Assembly (NCBI RefSeq): GCF_019697375.1
Contig: NZ_JAHCDI010000004.1
Span: forward strand, 2,157,324 to 2,221,323
Length of the DNA: 64,000 nt
Source: Micromonospora tarapacensis
GTDB taxonomy: Bacteria > Actinomycetota > Actinomycetes > Mycobacteriales > Micromonosporaceae
Direction of reading: 5' to 3'
Shown here: positions 44,539 to 54,575 of the stretch, one piece after another
Layout: every line of letters starts with the position of its first letter
How positions within the stretch are numbered: the stretch's first letter is position 1
Program-made: the position numbers and the translations under genes
Notes under the pieces: model-generated
What the model was told of the DNA's origin: nothing
Databases searched by the model: none
Seen by the model: only the letters and a program-made list of their open reading frames with translations

Positions 44539-45212
44539 GGGCTGCCCGGGGCGGGTGCGAGGGTGAGCAGGCCGCAGCCGTACGCCTTGGCATGGCCGAT
44601 GCCGCCGGTCAACGCCCTGCGGAAGGCGTCGGCCTCGGTGACCTGGAGGATGCCGTCGTACGTCGCCACGGTCAGGGTGACGGTGCCCATGCCGCGTTTG
44701 AAGGTCTGCGTCTGACGGCGGTGCAGCCGCAGGTTCGGGCGACCGTCCTGCTGGCTCGCCACGGCGAAGCCGTGCCGGTCGGCCCGCCCCACCAGCCAGG
44801 CCATCTGTTCGTGCTCGCGCAGGTAGCCGAAGCGCTGGGTCTCCTTGGCGTCGGCGGTCTTGCGGCCACTGTGGGTCGGGTTGGCGGTGAGCCGGAACGC
44901 CCACTGCTGGCCTGGGCGCAGCGAGGTGAGCAGCCCGTCGTAGTCCCGGGTCACCCAGGCTTCGTCGCTGGTGGGCCAGCCGACCTGCTCGACCAGGTGG
45001 GTGAGATCCGGCCGGCCGGGGCTGACGAGGTAGAGGTGGACGGTCGCGGTCGTCGGGGTGTCGAGCCGCCACAGGGTACGGGTGCCGGCGCGCGCGTAGT
45101 CGTCGGCGGCGGCGAAGGCGGCGCGGACCGCCGCGTGCATGGCGTGCGGCGAGGAGAGCAGCTTGCGCGCGTTGCGGCGGGCCGGGTTGATCTGGAATCG
45201 GGTGAGGAACAT
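44535..45212 (-). CDS. cas6e: Cas6e (Cse3) crRNA-processing endoribonuclease
   Basis: A 225-aa RAMP nuclease that cuts pre-crRNA at the base of the repeat hairpin. Features: MFLTRFQINPARRNARKLL with the active-site His region SSPHAMHAAV, a central ferredoxin-like fold, and the C-terminal glycine-rich loop TGGIGHAKAYGCGLLTLA. It sits two bases after cas5e and overlaps cas1. It must process repeats of both arrays, which differ only just 3' of the hairpin. Confidence 0.94.
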   Translation of the reverse strand: MFLTRFQINPARRNARKLLSSPHAMHAAVRAAFAAADDYARAGTRTLWRLDTPTTATVHLYLVSPGRPDLTHLVEQVGWPTSDEAWVTRDYDGLLTSLRPGQQWAFRLTANPTHSGRKTADAKETQRFGYLREHEQMAWLVGRADRHGFAVASQQDGRPNLRLHRRQTQTFKRGMGTVTLTVATYDGILQVTEADAFRRALTGGIGHAKAYGCGLLTLAPAPGSP

Positions 45213-45214
45213 GC

Positions 45215-45916
45215 TCAGCCTCCCAGCAGGCTCAGCGGGTCGTGCCCGTTGACACCGGCCCGTTCCGCGAGGTCGTTTGTCATGTCGACGTGCCGGCGCA
45301 GCACCGTCCGCCAGGTGTGCTGTCGATGCGCGGGGTCGAAGCTGATCGGCTCGTCGGGCACGGTCTCGGTGACCGGCTCACCCGGTCGGACGTCCCGGAT
45401 GATCTCCAACCGGACCGTGCTCGCCAGCTTGCGGCGGTGCCACTTCGCGGCGAGCCACGGCCAGTGCGTCAGCGCGTCGTCGAGGGTGTCGTCGTGGACG
45501 CCGAGGCTGATCGGCCCGGCCGGCGGGCAGGAACGGCGACCGAGGTAGAGGGGGAAGCGTGGCCGGGCCAGCGCCTGCGCCAGGCCGTGCAGCAGTTCCC
45601 GCTCGCCGCTGACGGCGGCGAGGAAGGCCGCGTCGGACAGATAGAAGCGGTAGGTCAGCGGTGCGCTCTGCCGGCCGTCGAGGGACCGGGCGGTCTGGAA
45701 GTCGCGCAGGAGTTGCCCGGGCTGGTCCAGCCGTACGCCGAACTCCAGGCCGAGCAGTTCGGTGAGCGGCTCGGTCCGGCGGAGGCCCTTCGCGGCGGCG
45801 AGCAGGCCGATCACTCCGCTCTTGGTGGGTGCGACCTCGGTGCCCCGGCGGGCGAAGCGGCTGGACGCGCCCCAGGATTGCAGTGGCCCGGCGAGCCTGA
45901 GCAGCAGGACGCTCAT
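45215..45916 (-). CDS. cas5e: Cas5e, Cascade subunit
   Basis: A 233-aa RAMP protein that caps the 5' handle of the crRNA in Cascade. It begins LLLRLAGPLQSWGASSRFARRGT, the signature of type I-E Cas5, followed by PTKSGVIGLLAAAKGLRR and the RDFQTARSLDG loop. It overlaps cas7 by ATGA. Confidence 0.94.
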   Translation of the reverse strand: MSVLLLRLAGPLQSWGASSRFARRGTEVAPTKSGVIGLLAAAKGLRRTEPLTELLGLEFGVRLDQPGQLLRDFQTARSLDGRQSAPLTYRFYLSDAAFLAAVSGERELLHGLAQALARPRFPLYLGRRSCPPAGPISLGVHDDTLDDALTHWPWLAAKWHRRKLASTVRLEIIRDVRPGEPVTETVPDEPISFDPAHRQHTWRTVLRRHVDMTNDLAERAGVNGHDPLSLLGG

Positions 45917-47037
45917 GCCGGCTGTCCGAGGGCGGTGGTGACCTGCTCACCCACTCCGCTGACCAGCTCGCTGAAGCTGACCGCCTTGCCGAGGTCGGCC
46001 AGCACCGCGGTCTTCTCCCCGACCTGGGTGACCCAGCTGCCGACCGGCCGTTCCCCGTACGCGGTCTCGACCGCCACCGTGTGCTTCGCCAGCTCGGCCG
46101 CGGCCAGTTCGATCCGCCCGGCGGCGTGCGTCTCGCGGATGGGCGTCTCGAAGGCCCCGACCAGGTTGATGGGCTGCGTGTCGCGCAGCCGCACCAGCAC
46201 GGCGTCGGGCAGCGTGCGGTGGGCGAAGGTGTTCTGCTTGCCGGTCGGCATGCTGCGGGCGAACGCGGTCAGGAAGGCTTCGACGGCCGCGCGGGTCGCG
46301 CTCGCGTCGCCGAGGGTGCGGTGCAGGGCGTCGACGTCGACGGTGGCGTAGCGGTACAGCGTGGACGAGTTGAACTCGATGGTGCCGATCATGCCGGCGC
46401 CGGTCTCGGCGGCGTCGGCCTTGCGGTCGTCGACGGCGGTGAAGTAGTCGAACTCGTTGTCGACGGCGTGCACGCTGATGGCGTGGGAGACCTGGCAGGC
46501 GGCGTCCACGTTGATGTCGGCCATGTCGGCGACCATCCGGCCGAACATCGCCACGTCGACGGAGTGTTCGGTGTTGACCAACGCCTTGAACCGGGCCCTG
46601 TCGAGGGTGCTGCCGTCGCGGGCGGCCTCCAGCGCGGCGGCGGCGAGGTTGTCCAGCTGCCGGTGGCTCAGGAACAGCAGGTAGCCGGACTCGACGTCCT
46701 TCACCTCGCCCTTCTTCTTCTCCGCCTTGGCGAGGCCGCCGGCCACGAAGGCCTCGGCGGCGAGGGCGGAGGCGGCCTCGTCGGAGATGCTCGGGTCAAG
46801 TTCCTTGATCCGGGTCGCGAGGGACTCGCCGACGCGCTTGGTCCGCTCGCCGAGCTGGGAGCGGTCGAGCAGGCCGGCGAACGCCAGCCGGATGGCCCGC
46901 TTCCACGCCTGGCTGGACACCCGTGCCCGACGGTGTCCACCGTAGACGGCGGTCTTCGGTGAACCCGTGTCGTCGCGGTTGAGGTTGCTCGGTGGCACGG
47001 TCTGGAGTGCGTAGACGTCGATGATGGTGCGGCTCAT
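45913..47037 (-). CDS. cas7e: Cas7e (Cse4/CasC), Cascade backbone
   Basis: A 374-aa subunit that polymerises along the crRNA. The N-terminus IDVYALQTVPPSNLNRDDTG, then YGGHRRARVSSQAWKRAIR, is diagnostic. SVDVAMFGRMVADMADINVDAACQVSHAISVH is also typical. It starts inside the Cse2 stop codon (ATGA) and overlaps cas5 likewise. Confidence 0.95.
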   Translation of the reverse strand: MSRTIIDVYALQTVPPSNLNRDDTGSPKTAVYGGHRRARVSSQAWKRAIRLAFAGLLDRSQLGERTKRVGESLATRIKELDPSISDEAASALAAEAFVAGGLAKAEKKKGEVKDVESGYLLFLSHRQLDNLAAAALEAARDGSTLDRARFKALVNTEHSVDVAMFGRMVADMADINVDAACQVSHAISVHAVDNEFDYFTAVDDRKADAAETGAGMIGTIEFNSSTLYRYATVDVDALHRTLGDASATRAAVEAFLTAFARSMPTGKQNTFAHRTLPDAVLVRLRDTQPINLVGAFETPIRETHAAGRIELAAAELAKHTVAVETAYGERPVGSWVTQVGEKTAVLADLGKAVSFSELVSGVGEQVTTALGQPA

Positions 47038-47690
47038 GATTGGTCCTCCTCGGGAGAGTCGGTGGCGGCGGGTCGGCTGCGGAAGAACTCCCGGCCCCAG
47101 ATGGCCTGGACGGTGGACTGGCCGTCGGGTCGGCGCAGGGTCCGTAGGTCGTCGGCGAGCAGCCCGTAGTCGAGTGGGATCTGGTGCTCACGCAGCATCA
47201 CGATCAGGCTGCGCAGGTGGTAGACGCTCTCGTGGTAGGTGCTGGCGGTGCCGAGCGCGGCGAACCGGCGGCGTACGCCGTCGGGGCCGGCGGACCGGTG
47301 GACGAGTTCGGACAGGGCCTGCCCCAGCCCGCGCCCGTCGGCGTGCATCCGCTCCCGGCGGGACTGCTGGTGCAGCGCGTAGAGGGTGACCGCGTCGTGC
47401 ACGGCGTGCTCGGAGTCGGCCGCCTCGGCGTCGTTCGCCGGCCGGGAGCCCAGCAGGTGCTCCGGCACCTGGAGATACCGTTCGAGGGTGAAGTCGAAGC
47501 CGGGGGTGCGGCCGAGGCCGCGCCGGAGCCGGGCCAGCGCGCTCACCGCCTCGGGTTGCGGCACGGTGCTCAACACCCGCGCCTGGAGGCTGCCGACGGC
47601 CCGGGCGACGTGGTCGCCGAGGTCACCTCGCCGGCGGAGCCACGACTTTCGCGCCGGTCCGGCCGGCTGGTCGACGTGAGCCGTCGTCAT
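47034..47690 (-). CDS. cse2: Cse2 (CasB/Cas11), Cascade small subunit
   Basis: A 218-aa, mostly helical small subunit that stabilises the target/non-target strands. ATG 47690 (MTTAHVDQPAGPARKSW) overlaps the Cse1 stop. Landmarks: ALARLRRGLGRTPG and AVTLYALHQQSRRERMHADG, with a C-terminal helix LDYGLLADDLRTLRRPDGQ. Length is normal for actinobacterial Cse2. Confidence 0.92.
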   Translation of the reverse strand: MTTAHVDQPAGPARKSWLRRRGDLGDHVARAVGSLQARVLSTVPQPEAVSALARLRRGLGRTPGFDFTLERYLQVPEHLLGSRPANDAEAADSEHAVHDAVTLYALHQQSRRERMHADGRGLGQALSELVHRSAGPDGVRRRFAALGTASTYHESVYHLRSLIVMLREHQIPLDYGLLADDLRTLRRPDGQSTVQAIWGREFFRSRPAATDSPEEDQS

Positions 47691-49348
47691 GCTGCTTTCT
47701 CCTGACTCTGCTGCGGGGGCTCGGCCGCCATCGGCAGCGCCTTGGCCAGGCCGACGCGGAACCACGCATCGGCCTGCGAGCTGGAGTAGTGGACTTCCCG
47801 GCCGGCCCGGTCGGTGCCCGTCCGGCCGATCCAGGCCTGCGGGCCGGCCGCCGCGACCAGTTCGCGGCCGAGCCCGGTGACGTGGCGGCGGACCAGCCGC
47901 TGCCATGCCGCGCGCTCGGCGACCGGGTCGCTGTCCGGGCCGAGACGGGCCAGCCAGTCCCGGAAGGCGCGGTCCAGCAGGGCGTACGCCCGCTCGGCCG
48001 CCCGGTCGGCCTCGCCGCTGTCGGTGTCCCGGCTGCCGGCGGCGCGGGCCAGGTTGTCGGCGAGCCGGCGCAGCACCGCCACCGCAGCCTCGGCGTCACC
48101 GGCGGCGTCGACGGCCGCCGCGCGCAGCGCCGAGTCTCCGACAAGCAGCAGGACGTTCATGGTCAGCGCGTCGCTGAACACCTCGTCGACGACCGCCTGC
48201 TGGGTGCCGTAGGTGACGCTCGTGGCGCGGGTGCGGGCCCGGAAATCCGGTGCGACGACGCCGGTGACGGTCAGCCGGGCCAGCCACTGCACCACCATCG
48301 GCGACAGCCGTTGCGGTGGCTCGCCGCCGGGCGGTGGTGGCGCCGGCAGCAGGCTCTGCAACCCCCGCCACAGTGCCCGGCTGTGGTCGTGCGGCCGGGG
48401 CAGGTAGATCGGTGACCGCTTCTCCTTGGTCTCGCGTGGTCCGCTGCGTCCCCAGACGCTCATCGGCTCCAGCAGGTGCCGGTCCTGCCACTCGAACCGG
48501 TCACCGTTGGAGATCATCGCGCCGGTGATGCCGCCGGCATCGCCGAAGAGCCGGATCCGCCGGGACTGCCAGGTGTAGAGGCTGAGCAGGCCGTACGGGC
48601 CACGGGTGGCGCCGGCCTCCTCGGCGGCGGTGACCGGCTCGCGCTCCCACACCGGCAGGTCCCGCTCGTCGGCCACCTGCCAGCGCGGTGCGACCGGCAC
48701 CAGGTTGAGCAGCAGCGTCTCCAGCAACGTCTCGCCCTCAAGATGGACGCCGCCCAGCGAACCAACCGAACTGGGCCCCATCGGGTAGCCCTTGCCGTTC
48801 TTGGCGAGCGGATCCCCGACCGCCCCCGTCTTGATGCCGGAGGGGTCGTACGCCTGGCAGTGCACCAGCCAGCGGGCCGCCTCGGCGGGCGCGATCGAGT
48901 CCATGCCCGACCCGGCGCGGGTGGTCAGGAACGGAATGCCGTTCGGCACGTCGGCGATCAGACGCTCCAGGCCGTAGGTGTTCTCCTTCGCCGCCCGCAG
49001 GTCGGCGACCTGGTAGAACGGGTGTTCCGGGTGGAGCAGGTCGAACCGGTCGCGGAAGGCTCCGAGATAGTCGGCGATCTCCCCGACCGGCAGCGTCCGG
49101 GCCCGCCACAACGCCTGCCAGGCGGCCTCGCCGGGTGGACCGCCGGTGGTGCGGTGCAGGATCGCCAGGGCGAGCCGCAGGATCGCGAAGTTCTGCGTGG
49201 GCAGCTCACCGGCGAGCGTGCGTACCTCGCCGGCCTGCTCGAAGACGCCGAGCAGGGACACGTCGCGGCGCTGACCCGCGGCGTCCAGCACCGGGATCCA
49301 CGCCTCGTCGACCAGGGAGAACCCGGCTGGGTGCGTTGAGCCGGTCAC
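47687..49348 (-). CDS. cse1: Cse1 (CasA/Cas8e), Cascade large subunit
   Basis: A 553-aa PAM-recognising subunit that recruits Cas3. GTG 49348 follows GAAGGAGGTGAGG. Conserved parts: FSLVDEAWIPVLDAAGQRRDV, then NFAILRLALAILHRTTG, LLHPEHPFYQVADL and a C-terminal four-helix bundle. The L1 loop region (TRAGSGMDSIAPAEAARWLV) is present. It lies 32 bp after cas3 with its own strong ribosome site, so Cascade translation need not depend on cas3. Confidence 0.94.
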   Translation of the reverse strand: MTGSTHPAGFSLVDEAWIPVLDAAGQRRDVSLLGVFEQAGEVRTLAGELPTQNFAILRLALAILHRTTGGPPGEAAWQALWRARTLPVGEIADYLGAFRDRFDLLHPEHPFYQVADLRAAKENTYGLERLIADVPNGIPFLTTRAGSGMDSIAPAEAARWLVHCQAYDPSGIKTGAVGDPLAKNGKGYPMGPSSVGSLGGVHLEGETLLETLLLNLVPVAPRWQVADERDLPVWEREPVTAAEEAGATRGPYGLLSLYTWQSRRIRLFGDAGGITGAMISNGDRFEWQDRHLLEPMSVWGRSGPRETKEKRSPIYLPRPHDHSRALWRGLQSLLPAPPPPGGEPPQRLSPMVVQWLARLTVTGVVAPDFRARTRATSVTYGTQQAVVDEVFSDALTMNVLLLVGDSALRAAAVDAAGDAEAAVAVLRRLADNLARAAGSRDTDSGEADRAAERAYALLDRAFRDWLARLGPDSDPVAERAAWQRLVRRHVTGLGRELVAAAGPQAWIGRTGTDRAGREVHYSSSQADAWFRVGLAKALPMAAEPPQQSQEKAA

Positions 49349-49380
49349 CGGCCTCACCTCCTTCGGGAATCGGGGTGAAC

Positions 49381-52224
49381 TCAGCTGGCGGCGCGGGTGA
49401 CGCGCAGCCCTTCGTGCGGGTCGTAGTGCAGGTCGAAGCCGGCGACCGTGGCGTTGCCGGCCGGGTCGACGTCGAGCACCAGCTCGCCGGCCAGCCACGG
49501 GCTGTCCTGCCAGGCGGTGAGGTCGGTACGCCGCTCCAACTCGGCGATGACGTCGTCGATCACGTCGGCGGCGGTCATCGCCCGAGGCAACGGCAGGGTG
49601 CAGCGCGCGATCATCCGGGGCAGTGGCCAGCGTGGGACGCTTCCGGTGGGCACGACCACTCCACCACCGTCGATCCATGGGGGCAGGATCAGGCCGTCTG
49701 AGGTGCGTACCAGCAGGAGGACCTCAAGGGACTCGGCGTCGGTGTCGCGGACGTGGCCCTGCGCCGCGCGGTCGTCGGCGTTGCCGACGCCACCGGAGAG
49801 CCAACCGATCAGCGGTACCCCGGGCTCGGCGACGCCGGCCAGCCGGAAACCGTCGGCCTTCAACTCCTTGGCGATGATCTCGTCTCGCTGCTTCGCCTCC
49901 GCGTCTGCCATGGCGGCCTGCCAGGACGGCGGGCCGAGCGTCCGGTCGGCGTAGGCGCTCTGGGTGACCGGCGCGATGTCGGCCGGCAGTCGCAGTGGGG
50001 TGCCGTCCAGGTGCGGCAGCAGCACCGCCGCGCTGCGCAGCAGGGTGGCCAGCTGGTAGACGCGCCGCGAGCCGGTGACCGGCTGCGGCGGCTCGGTGGC
50101 CCAGTCGGCACCGGTGATCCAGCAGGTCGGCGTCGCGAGCCGGGCGGGACGGTCGTCGCGGGAGTGGCGGTGCAGCCGGCCGATGCGTTGCAGCACCAGG
50201 TCGACCGGGGCGAGGTCGGTGACGAGCAGGTCGAAGTCGATGTCGAGGGACTGCTCGGCGACCTGGCTGGCGACCACCACGTGCCGGTGCGGGCGACTGC
50301 CGTCGCCGGGTGGCCCGAACGTGTCGCGCAGCCAGCGGTCCTTCGCCGCGCGGTCCACCGCCATGAACCGGGAGTGCGCCACCGACACCGGGAAGTCCGG
50401 CCCGAGCGCCGCACGCAGGGCGGTCGCCGTCTCCTGGACCCGGGCCACCGTGTTGCGGACCACGAGCGCGCAGCCGCCGCCGGCCAACCGGTCGCGCAGC
50501 AGGTCCGCGAGGGCGGGCGGGTCGTCGGCCAGGCGGCGGAGGGCGACCTCGACCCCTCGGCCCGAGTCGGCGCAGCTGGTGGCGGTGGCGCCACGCTCGG
50601 CGGTGGAGACGGTGACCAGCGGGTATCGCAGGTCGGTGCGGAGCGGGGCGTAGGGGTCGGCCCGTGGCTTGCCACGGTCGCGCCACGTCAACGCGGGCAG
50701 CGGCCCGAGCCGGCCGTTGTCGTACGCCGCCATCAGCTCGGCCCGCCGGTGTGCCGGCAGCGTCGCCGAGAGCACCACCACCGGTACGCCGTGGGCACCG
50801 AGCCACTCCAGCGCCCGGTCGAGGAAGCGGCCCATGTAGACGTCGTAGGCGTGTGCCTCGTCGATCACCACGACCTTGCCGGCCAGCCCGAGGTGGCGCA
50901 GCACCAGGTGCTTGCTGCGCAGTGCCGCGAACAGCAGCTGGTCGATGGTGCCGACGACGAAGCTGGACAGCAGGGTCCGCTTGGGCCCGGCGAGCCAGCG
51001 GTGCACACCGATGTCGGTGCCGCCGGCGTCCTCGGCGATGCCGCTGGGCAGCGAGGTCGACCGCAGCCGGTCGTACTCGGGGTTGAGCGCCGCCTTGCCG
51101 TGGGCCAGCCGCACGTCGCGGTGGCCCCGGTCGGCCTGCGTGTCGGGCAGCCGGCGCAGCCAGGACAACATCCGGGCGAACATGGCGTCGCTGGTGGCCC
51201 GGGTGGGTAGCGCCAGGTAGCAGCCGGACGCTCCGGTGCGGCGGGCCAGGATCTCCACCGCCGCGAGGGCGGCTTCGGTCTTGCCCTCCCCCATCGCCGC
51301 CTCGACGATCATCATGCCGGGCGCGGGCATCGTCTCGGCCAGCTCGGCGGAGGTGCGCTGTACCGGACGCGGTGTGGCACCGGCGGGCAGCGCGAACCGT
51401 GCCCCGAACAGCTCGTCCACGCTCACCGGCGGTGCGGCCGGCCGCCACGGGACCGGCAGGTCCACCAGTTCCCAGCCGGCACGAAGCCGATCCTCGTCGG
51501 TGCGGGTGAGCAGGTACGGGAAGAAGTCCTCGTTGCTGGCGATCCAGTCGGCGACGATGACGAGGCCGGTGAGGACGGCCTGTACGGGTTGGCTGAGCGC
51601 GACATCTTTCCACCCGTCGATCCGGTTGTCGGCCCCCGACCGGTGGGTCATCCAGGTCAGCAGCTCGTGTTGCACGTCCCGCCAGGCGGGGCCGCCGAGC
51701 AGGTGGGGGCGCACCTGCACGTCACGGATCCCCTCGTCGGTCGGCGGCACTCCGTGGTGCCCGCCGACGACCACGGCGACGGGATGCGGGTCGCTCCACT
51801 TCTGCTGGTGCAGCCAGTCGGCCAGCACGACGTGCCCGGCCGTGGCGTGCGGGGCGTACCGGCGGTCGGCGTGGATGAGGTCTCGCTGGTAGCCGAGCCC
51901 GTGGTCGCGCATCCGCTCCGCGAGGTTGTACGCCTGGCAGGCGAAGGCCGGGGTGGCCTTGCCGATGTCGTGCACCCCGGCGAGCCAGACGGCCAGGGTG
52001 CGGCCGTCGACCTCGCCACCGGGCAGTTCGTCGGCGATCCGGCGTCGAGTTGCCTGGCCCAGCCAGTGGTCCCACAGCTGCCCGGCCACGTCGGCGGCGT
52101 CGGCCAGGTGCCGCCACAGCGGCAGCCAGCCCACCGGCGAGGTGCCCTGCCGGTCGGTCTTGCCCCACACCGATCGAGCGGCGACGGAAGGCGGCGGGCC
52201 GTCGGTGCTGCCGCGGACGATCAT
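49381..52224 (-). CDS. cas3: Cas3 HD nuclease-helicase
   Basis: A 947-aa effector that unwinds and degrades DNA marked by Cascade. The N-terminal HD domain shows GVHDIGKATPAF and later GGHHGVPP. The helicase shows Walker A AAMGEGKTEAAL, the DEAH box VIDEAHAYD, SATLPAHRR, and motif VI QRIGRLHRHSR. All expected motifs are intact. Its ATG 52224 overlaps the stop of the upstream RelE-UvrD-like gene (ATGA), so the two are translationally coupled. Confidence 0.96.
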   Translation of the reverse strand: MIVRGSTDGPPPSVAARSVWGKTDRQGTSPVGWLPLWRHLADAADVAGQLWDHWLGQATRRRIADELPGGEVDGRTLAVWLAGVHDIGKATPAFACQAYNLAERMRDHGLGYQRDLIHADRRYAPHATAGHVVLADWLHQQKWSDPHPVAVVVGGHHGVPPTDEGIRDVQVRPHLLGGPAWRDVQHELLTWMTHRSGADNRIDGWKDVALSQPVQAVLTGLVIVADWIASNEDFFPYLLTRTDEDRLRAGWELVDLPVPWRPAAPPVSVDELFGARFALPAGATPRPVQRTSAELAETMPAPGMMIVEAAMGEGKTEAALAAVEILARRTGASGCYLALPTRATSDAMFARMLSWLRRLPDTQADRGHRDVRLAHGKAALNPEYDRLRSTSLPSGIAEDAGGTDIGVHRWLAGPKRTLLSSFVVGTIDQLLFAALRSKHLVLRHLGLAGKVVVIDEAHAYDVYMGRFLDRALEWLGAHGVPVVVLSATLPAHRRAELMAAYDNGRLGPLPALTWRDRGKPRADPYAPLRTDLRYPLVTVSTAERGATATSCADSGRGVEVALRRLADDPPALADLLRDRLAGGGCALVVRNTVARVQETATALRAALGPDFPVSVAHSRFMAVDRAAKDRWLRDTFGPPGDGSRPHRHVVVASQVAEQSLDIDFDLLVTDLAPVDLVLQRIGRLHRHSRDDRPARLATPTCWITGADWATEPPQPVTGSRRVYQLATLLRSAAVLLPHLDGTPLRLPADIAPVTQSAYADRTLGPPSWQAAMADAEAKQRDEIIAKELKADGFRLAGVAEPGVPLIGWLSGGVGNADDRAAQGHVRDTDAESLEVLLLVRTSDGLILPPWIDGGGVVVPTGSVPRWPLPRMIARCTLPLPRAMTAADVIDDVIAELERRTDLTAWQDSPWLAGELVLDVDPAGNATVAGFDLHYDPHEGLRVTRAAS

Positions 52225-54322
52225 CGGAGCGCCGCCGGCAGCAGCGGGCTCGGCGCGCCGCTGTGCGACAGGTAGAGCACGTCCCGGGCGCGGGTCAGGG
52301 CGACGAACAGCAGGCAGCGCTCCCGCTGGAGGTCCTGCCGGTGGGCGTGCGGGTCGTCGGCCGCCGAGGTGAGCACGTGGGGTGCCGGCAGCACGCCGGC
52401 GTCGAGCCCGACGACGGCCAGGCACTGGAACTCCAGGCCCTTCATCCGGTGCATGGTGGCCACGCGTACCCCGTCGGTGCCGCGCCGGTCGTCGGCGACC
52501 GGGATGTGTGCCTCGCCGAGGATCCTGCTGACCGTCCTGACGAGTTGTCCGGTGCGGACGGCCACGCCGACGGCGTGCGGTTCCACGCCCTGCTCCAGCC
52601 AGGTGCCCACCCGTTCGATCAGGGCGTCGCACTCGCCGTCGCGGCTGCCGTGCGCGGCAAGCTCCGGGACGCCGCCACGGGTGGTCGAACGGTAGCCGCG
52701 CAGCGTGTCGGCCTGCCCGTCCAGGCCGGTGGTGGCGTCGCCACCGAGGACCCTGACCGACAGGTCCAGGATCTCGTGGGTGGTGCGGTAGTTGACGGTG
52801 AGCCGGCGGGTCCGGCCCCGGACCTCGATGCCGAGCTGGGCCAGCGACACGTGGCTGTCGTAGATGCGCTGGTACGGGTCGGCGAGCAGGAACATGTCAT
52901 CGGGCCCGGGTGCGACCAGCGCCCGCAGCAGCCGCCACTGCGCCGGGTGCAGATCCTGCCCCTCGTCGACGACGACGTGTCGATACCGGGCGGGTGACCG
53001 GCGGACGATCTCGACGGCCTCGTCGGCGAGTTGGGTGTGGGTGCGTAGGCGCCGCTTCGTCAGCTCCCGGGCCACCGAGTCGATCGCGGCCCACACCTGC
53101 TCGCGGTGCGCGGCGCGCAGGCCCGCGCCGCGGCCCCGGCGGGGGCGTCGCGGTACGTCGCCAGGGTGGTCAGCTGCTGCGCCAGGATCACCTGCTCCCA
53201 CTCGTGCCGCAGGAACGCGGCGCTGAACGTGGTGACCTGGCCGGCGCGGTCGAGGTAGGTGGGGCCGTTCTTCGCGGCGGCCTCCCAGAGCTGGTCGACG
53301 ATCTCGCTGTCGGCGACCGTGACCTTCCGGTCCCGGGCGACGATCTCGTAGGCGAGCTTGTCGACGCTGATCACGTCGATGCGCGTGCGCACCGCCGGGT
53401 CGCTGGTCAGCCGGTACAACTGCTTGGCGAGGGCGTCGGCGAGGGCCCGGGTGAAGGTGGTCAGCAGGACCTTCTCGCCGTCGGGCAGCCGCCCGGCCAG
53501 GAACACCGCCCGGTGCAGGCCGGTGACCGTCTTTCCGGTCCCGGCGCTGCCGGTCACCAGGGCGGGACCGCCGTAGGTCTCGCGGTAGGCCACGTCCCGC
53601 TGGGTGGGGTGCAGGAAGGTGCGCCACACGTCGAACGGGTGGGCGAGGATGGCCGCGAGCTCCACCGGGCCGGAGACGAAGGCGATCCGCTCCGGGGTGC
53701 GGCGGGCGGCGGTCAGCAGGTCGTCGGTGTCCACACCGGAGACGATCCGGTCGGCCAGCTCCGCCCAGACCTCCTCGACGGCGAGCCCGCTGGCCAGCCC
53801 CTTGAGGACGTCCACCTGCGTCTCCGGCAGCCGCCCGGCCAGGCTCTCCAACTGCTGGTCGGTCACGATGACCCGCAGCAGCGGCACCAGGTCCGCGTCC
53901 ACTCCGAGCCGCGCGAATTCCTCGATCGACACGTGGCCGAACAGCCCGGCGCCGGACGGCTGGGACGGCTCGGTGCGGGCGAAGTCCTCGATGCCGGCCT
54001 GGTCGCGCGTCTCCAGCACACCGAGCACCTGGTTGACGGTGAAGCGGCGACTCACCGCGAAGGCGATGGCGTCGTCGTGCGGTAGCACGTCGAGCAGCGC
54101 GTACCGCTCGCCGCCGAGGGAGAGCACGACGCCGCGATAGAACTGGTCGATCCGGATCGTGCGGATGTTCGGGTCCCGCGCGCCGGTCAGCTTCTCCAGG
54201 TGCAGGCCCGCATGGGTGTGCTCGGCGAACTTCCGGATCGCGGCGTCGACGGCCCGCCGCACCCGGTGTTGCAGCCGGGCGTAGGCCGGCAGGAACTCCC
54301 GGCCGATGGCCAGCTCAGCCAT
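52221..54322 (-). pseudogene. RelE/ParE-like + UvrD-like helicase, frameshifted, coupled to cas3
   Basis: If repaired, a protein of about 700 residues. The first 100 residues resemble a RelE/ParE toxin fold (FLPAYARLQHRVRRAVDAAI; LHLEKLTGARDPNIRTIRID; ALLDVLPHDDAIAFA). Then come an SF1 helicase Walker A (VTGSAGTGKTVTGLHRA), Walker B (VVVDEGQDLHPAQW), VNYRTTHEILDLSVRVL, and the C-terminal HRMKGLEFQ and LFVALTRARDVLYL. At 53141-53145 a run of five G's (plus strand) appears one base short; the minus frame changes from ATYRDAP to GLRAAHREQVW there. It is the first gene of the cas operon and ends ATGA onto cas3. Confidence 0.8.
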
Positions 54323-54575
54323 TCCACCCCCGATGACAGGCGTCGGGGCTCGGCCCGGGACGCGGTGGTCGGAAACTGTCGCGCGCCGGACACAGTCGGC
54401 GGCCTCGTTCGCGGATCATGTGCGGCGTCGTGGCCGCCGATCCGCATCGACCTCATGATGCATCTTGTGAACCATGCTTGCAAGCCCCTTTCCGTTGCCA
54501 TTGTTCACCGCTTCGACCACGCCGGGGCGGACCGACGTGCACGGCCGCGGGCCGACCGGCGACTATGCTCAGGCC

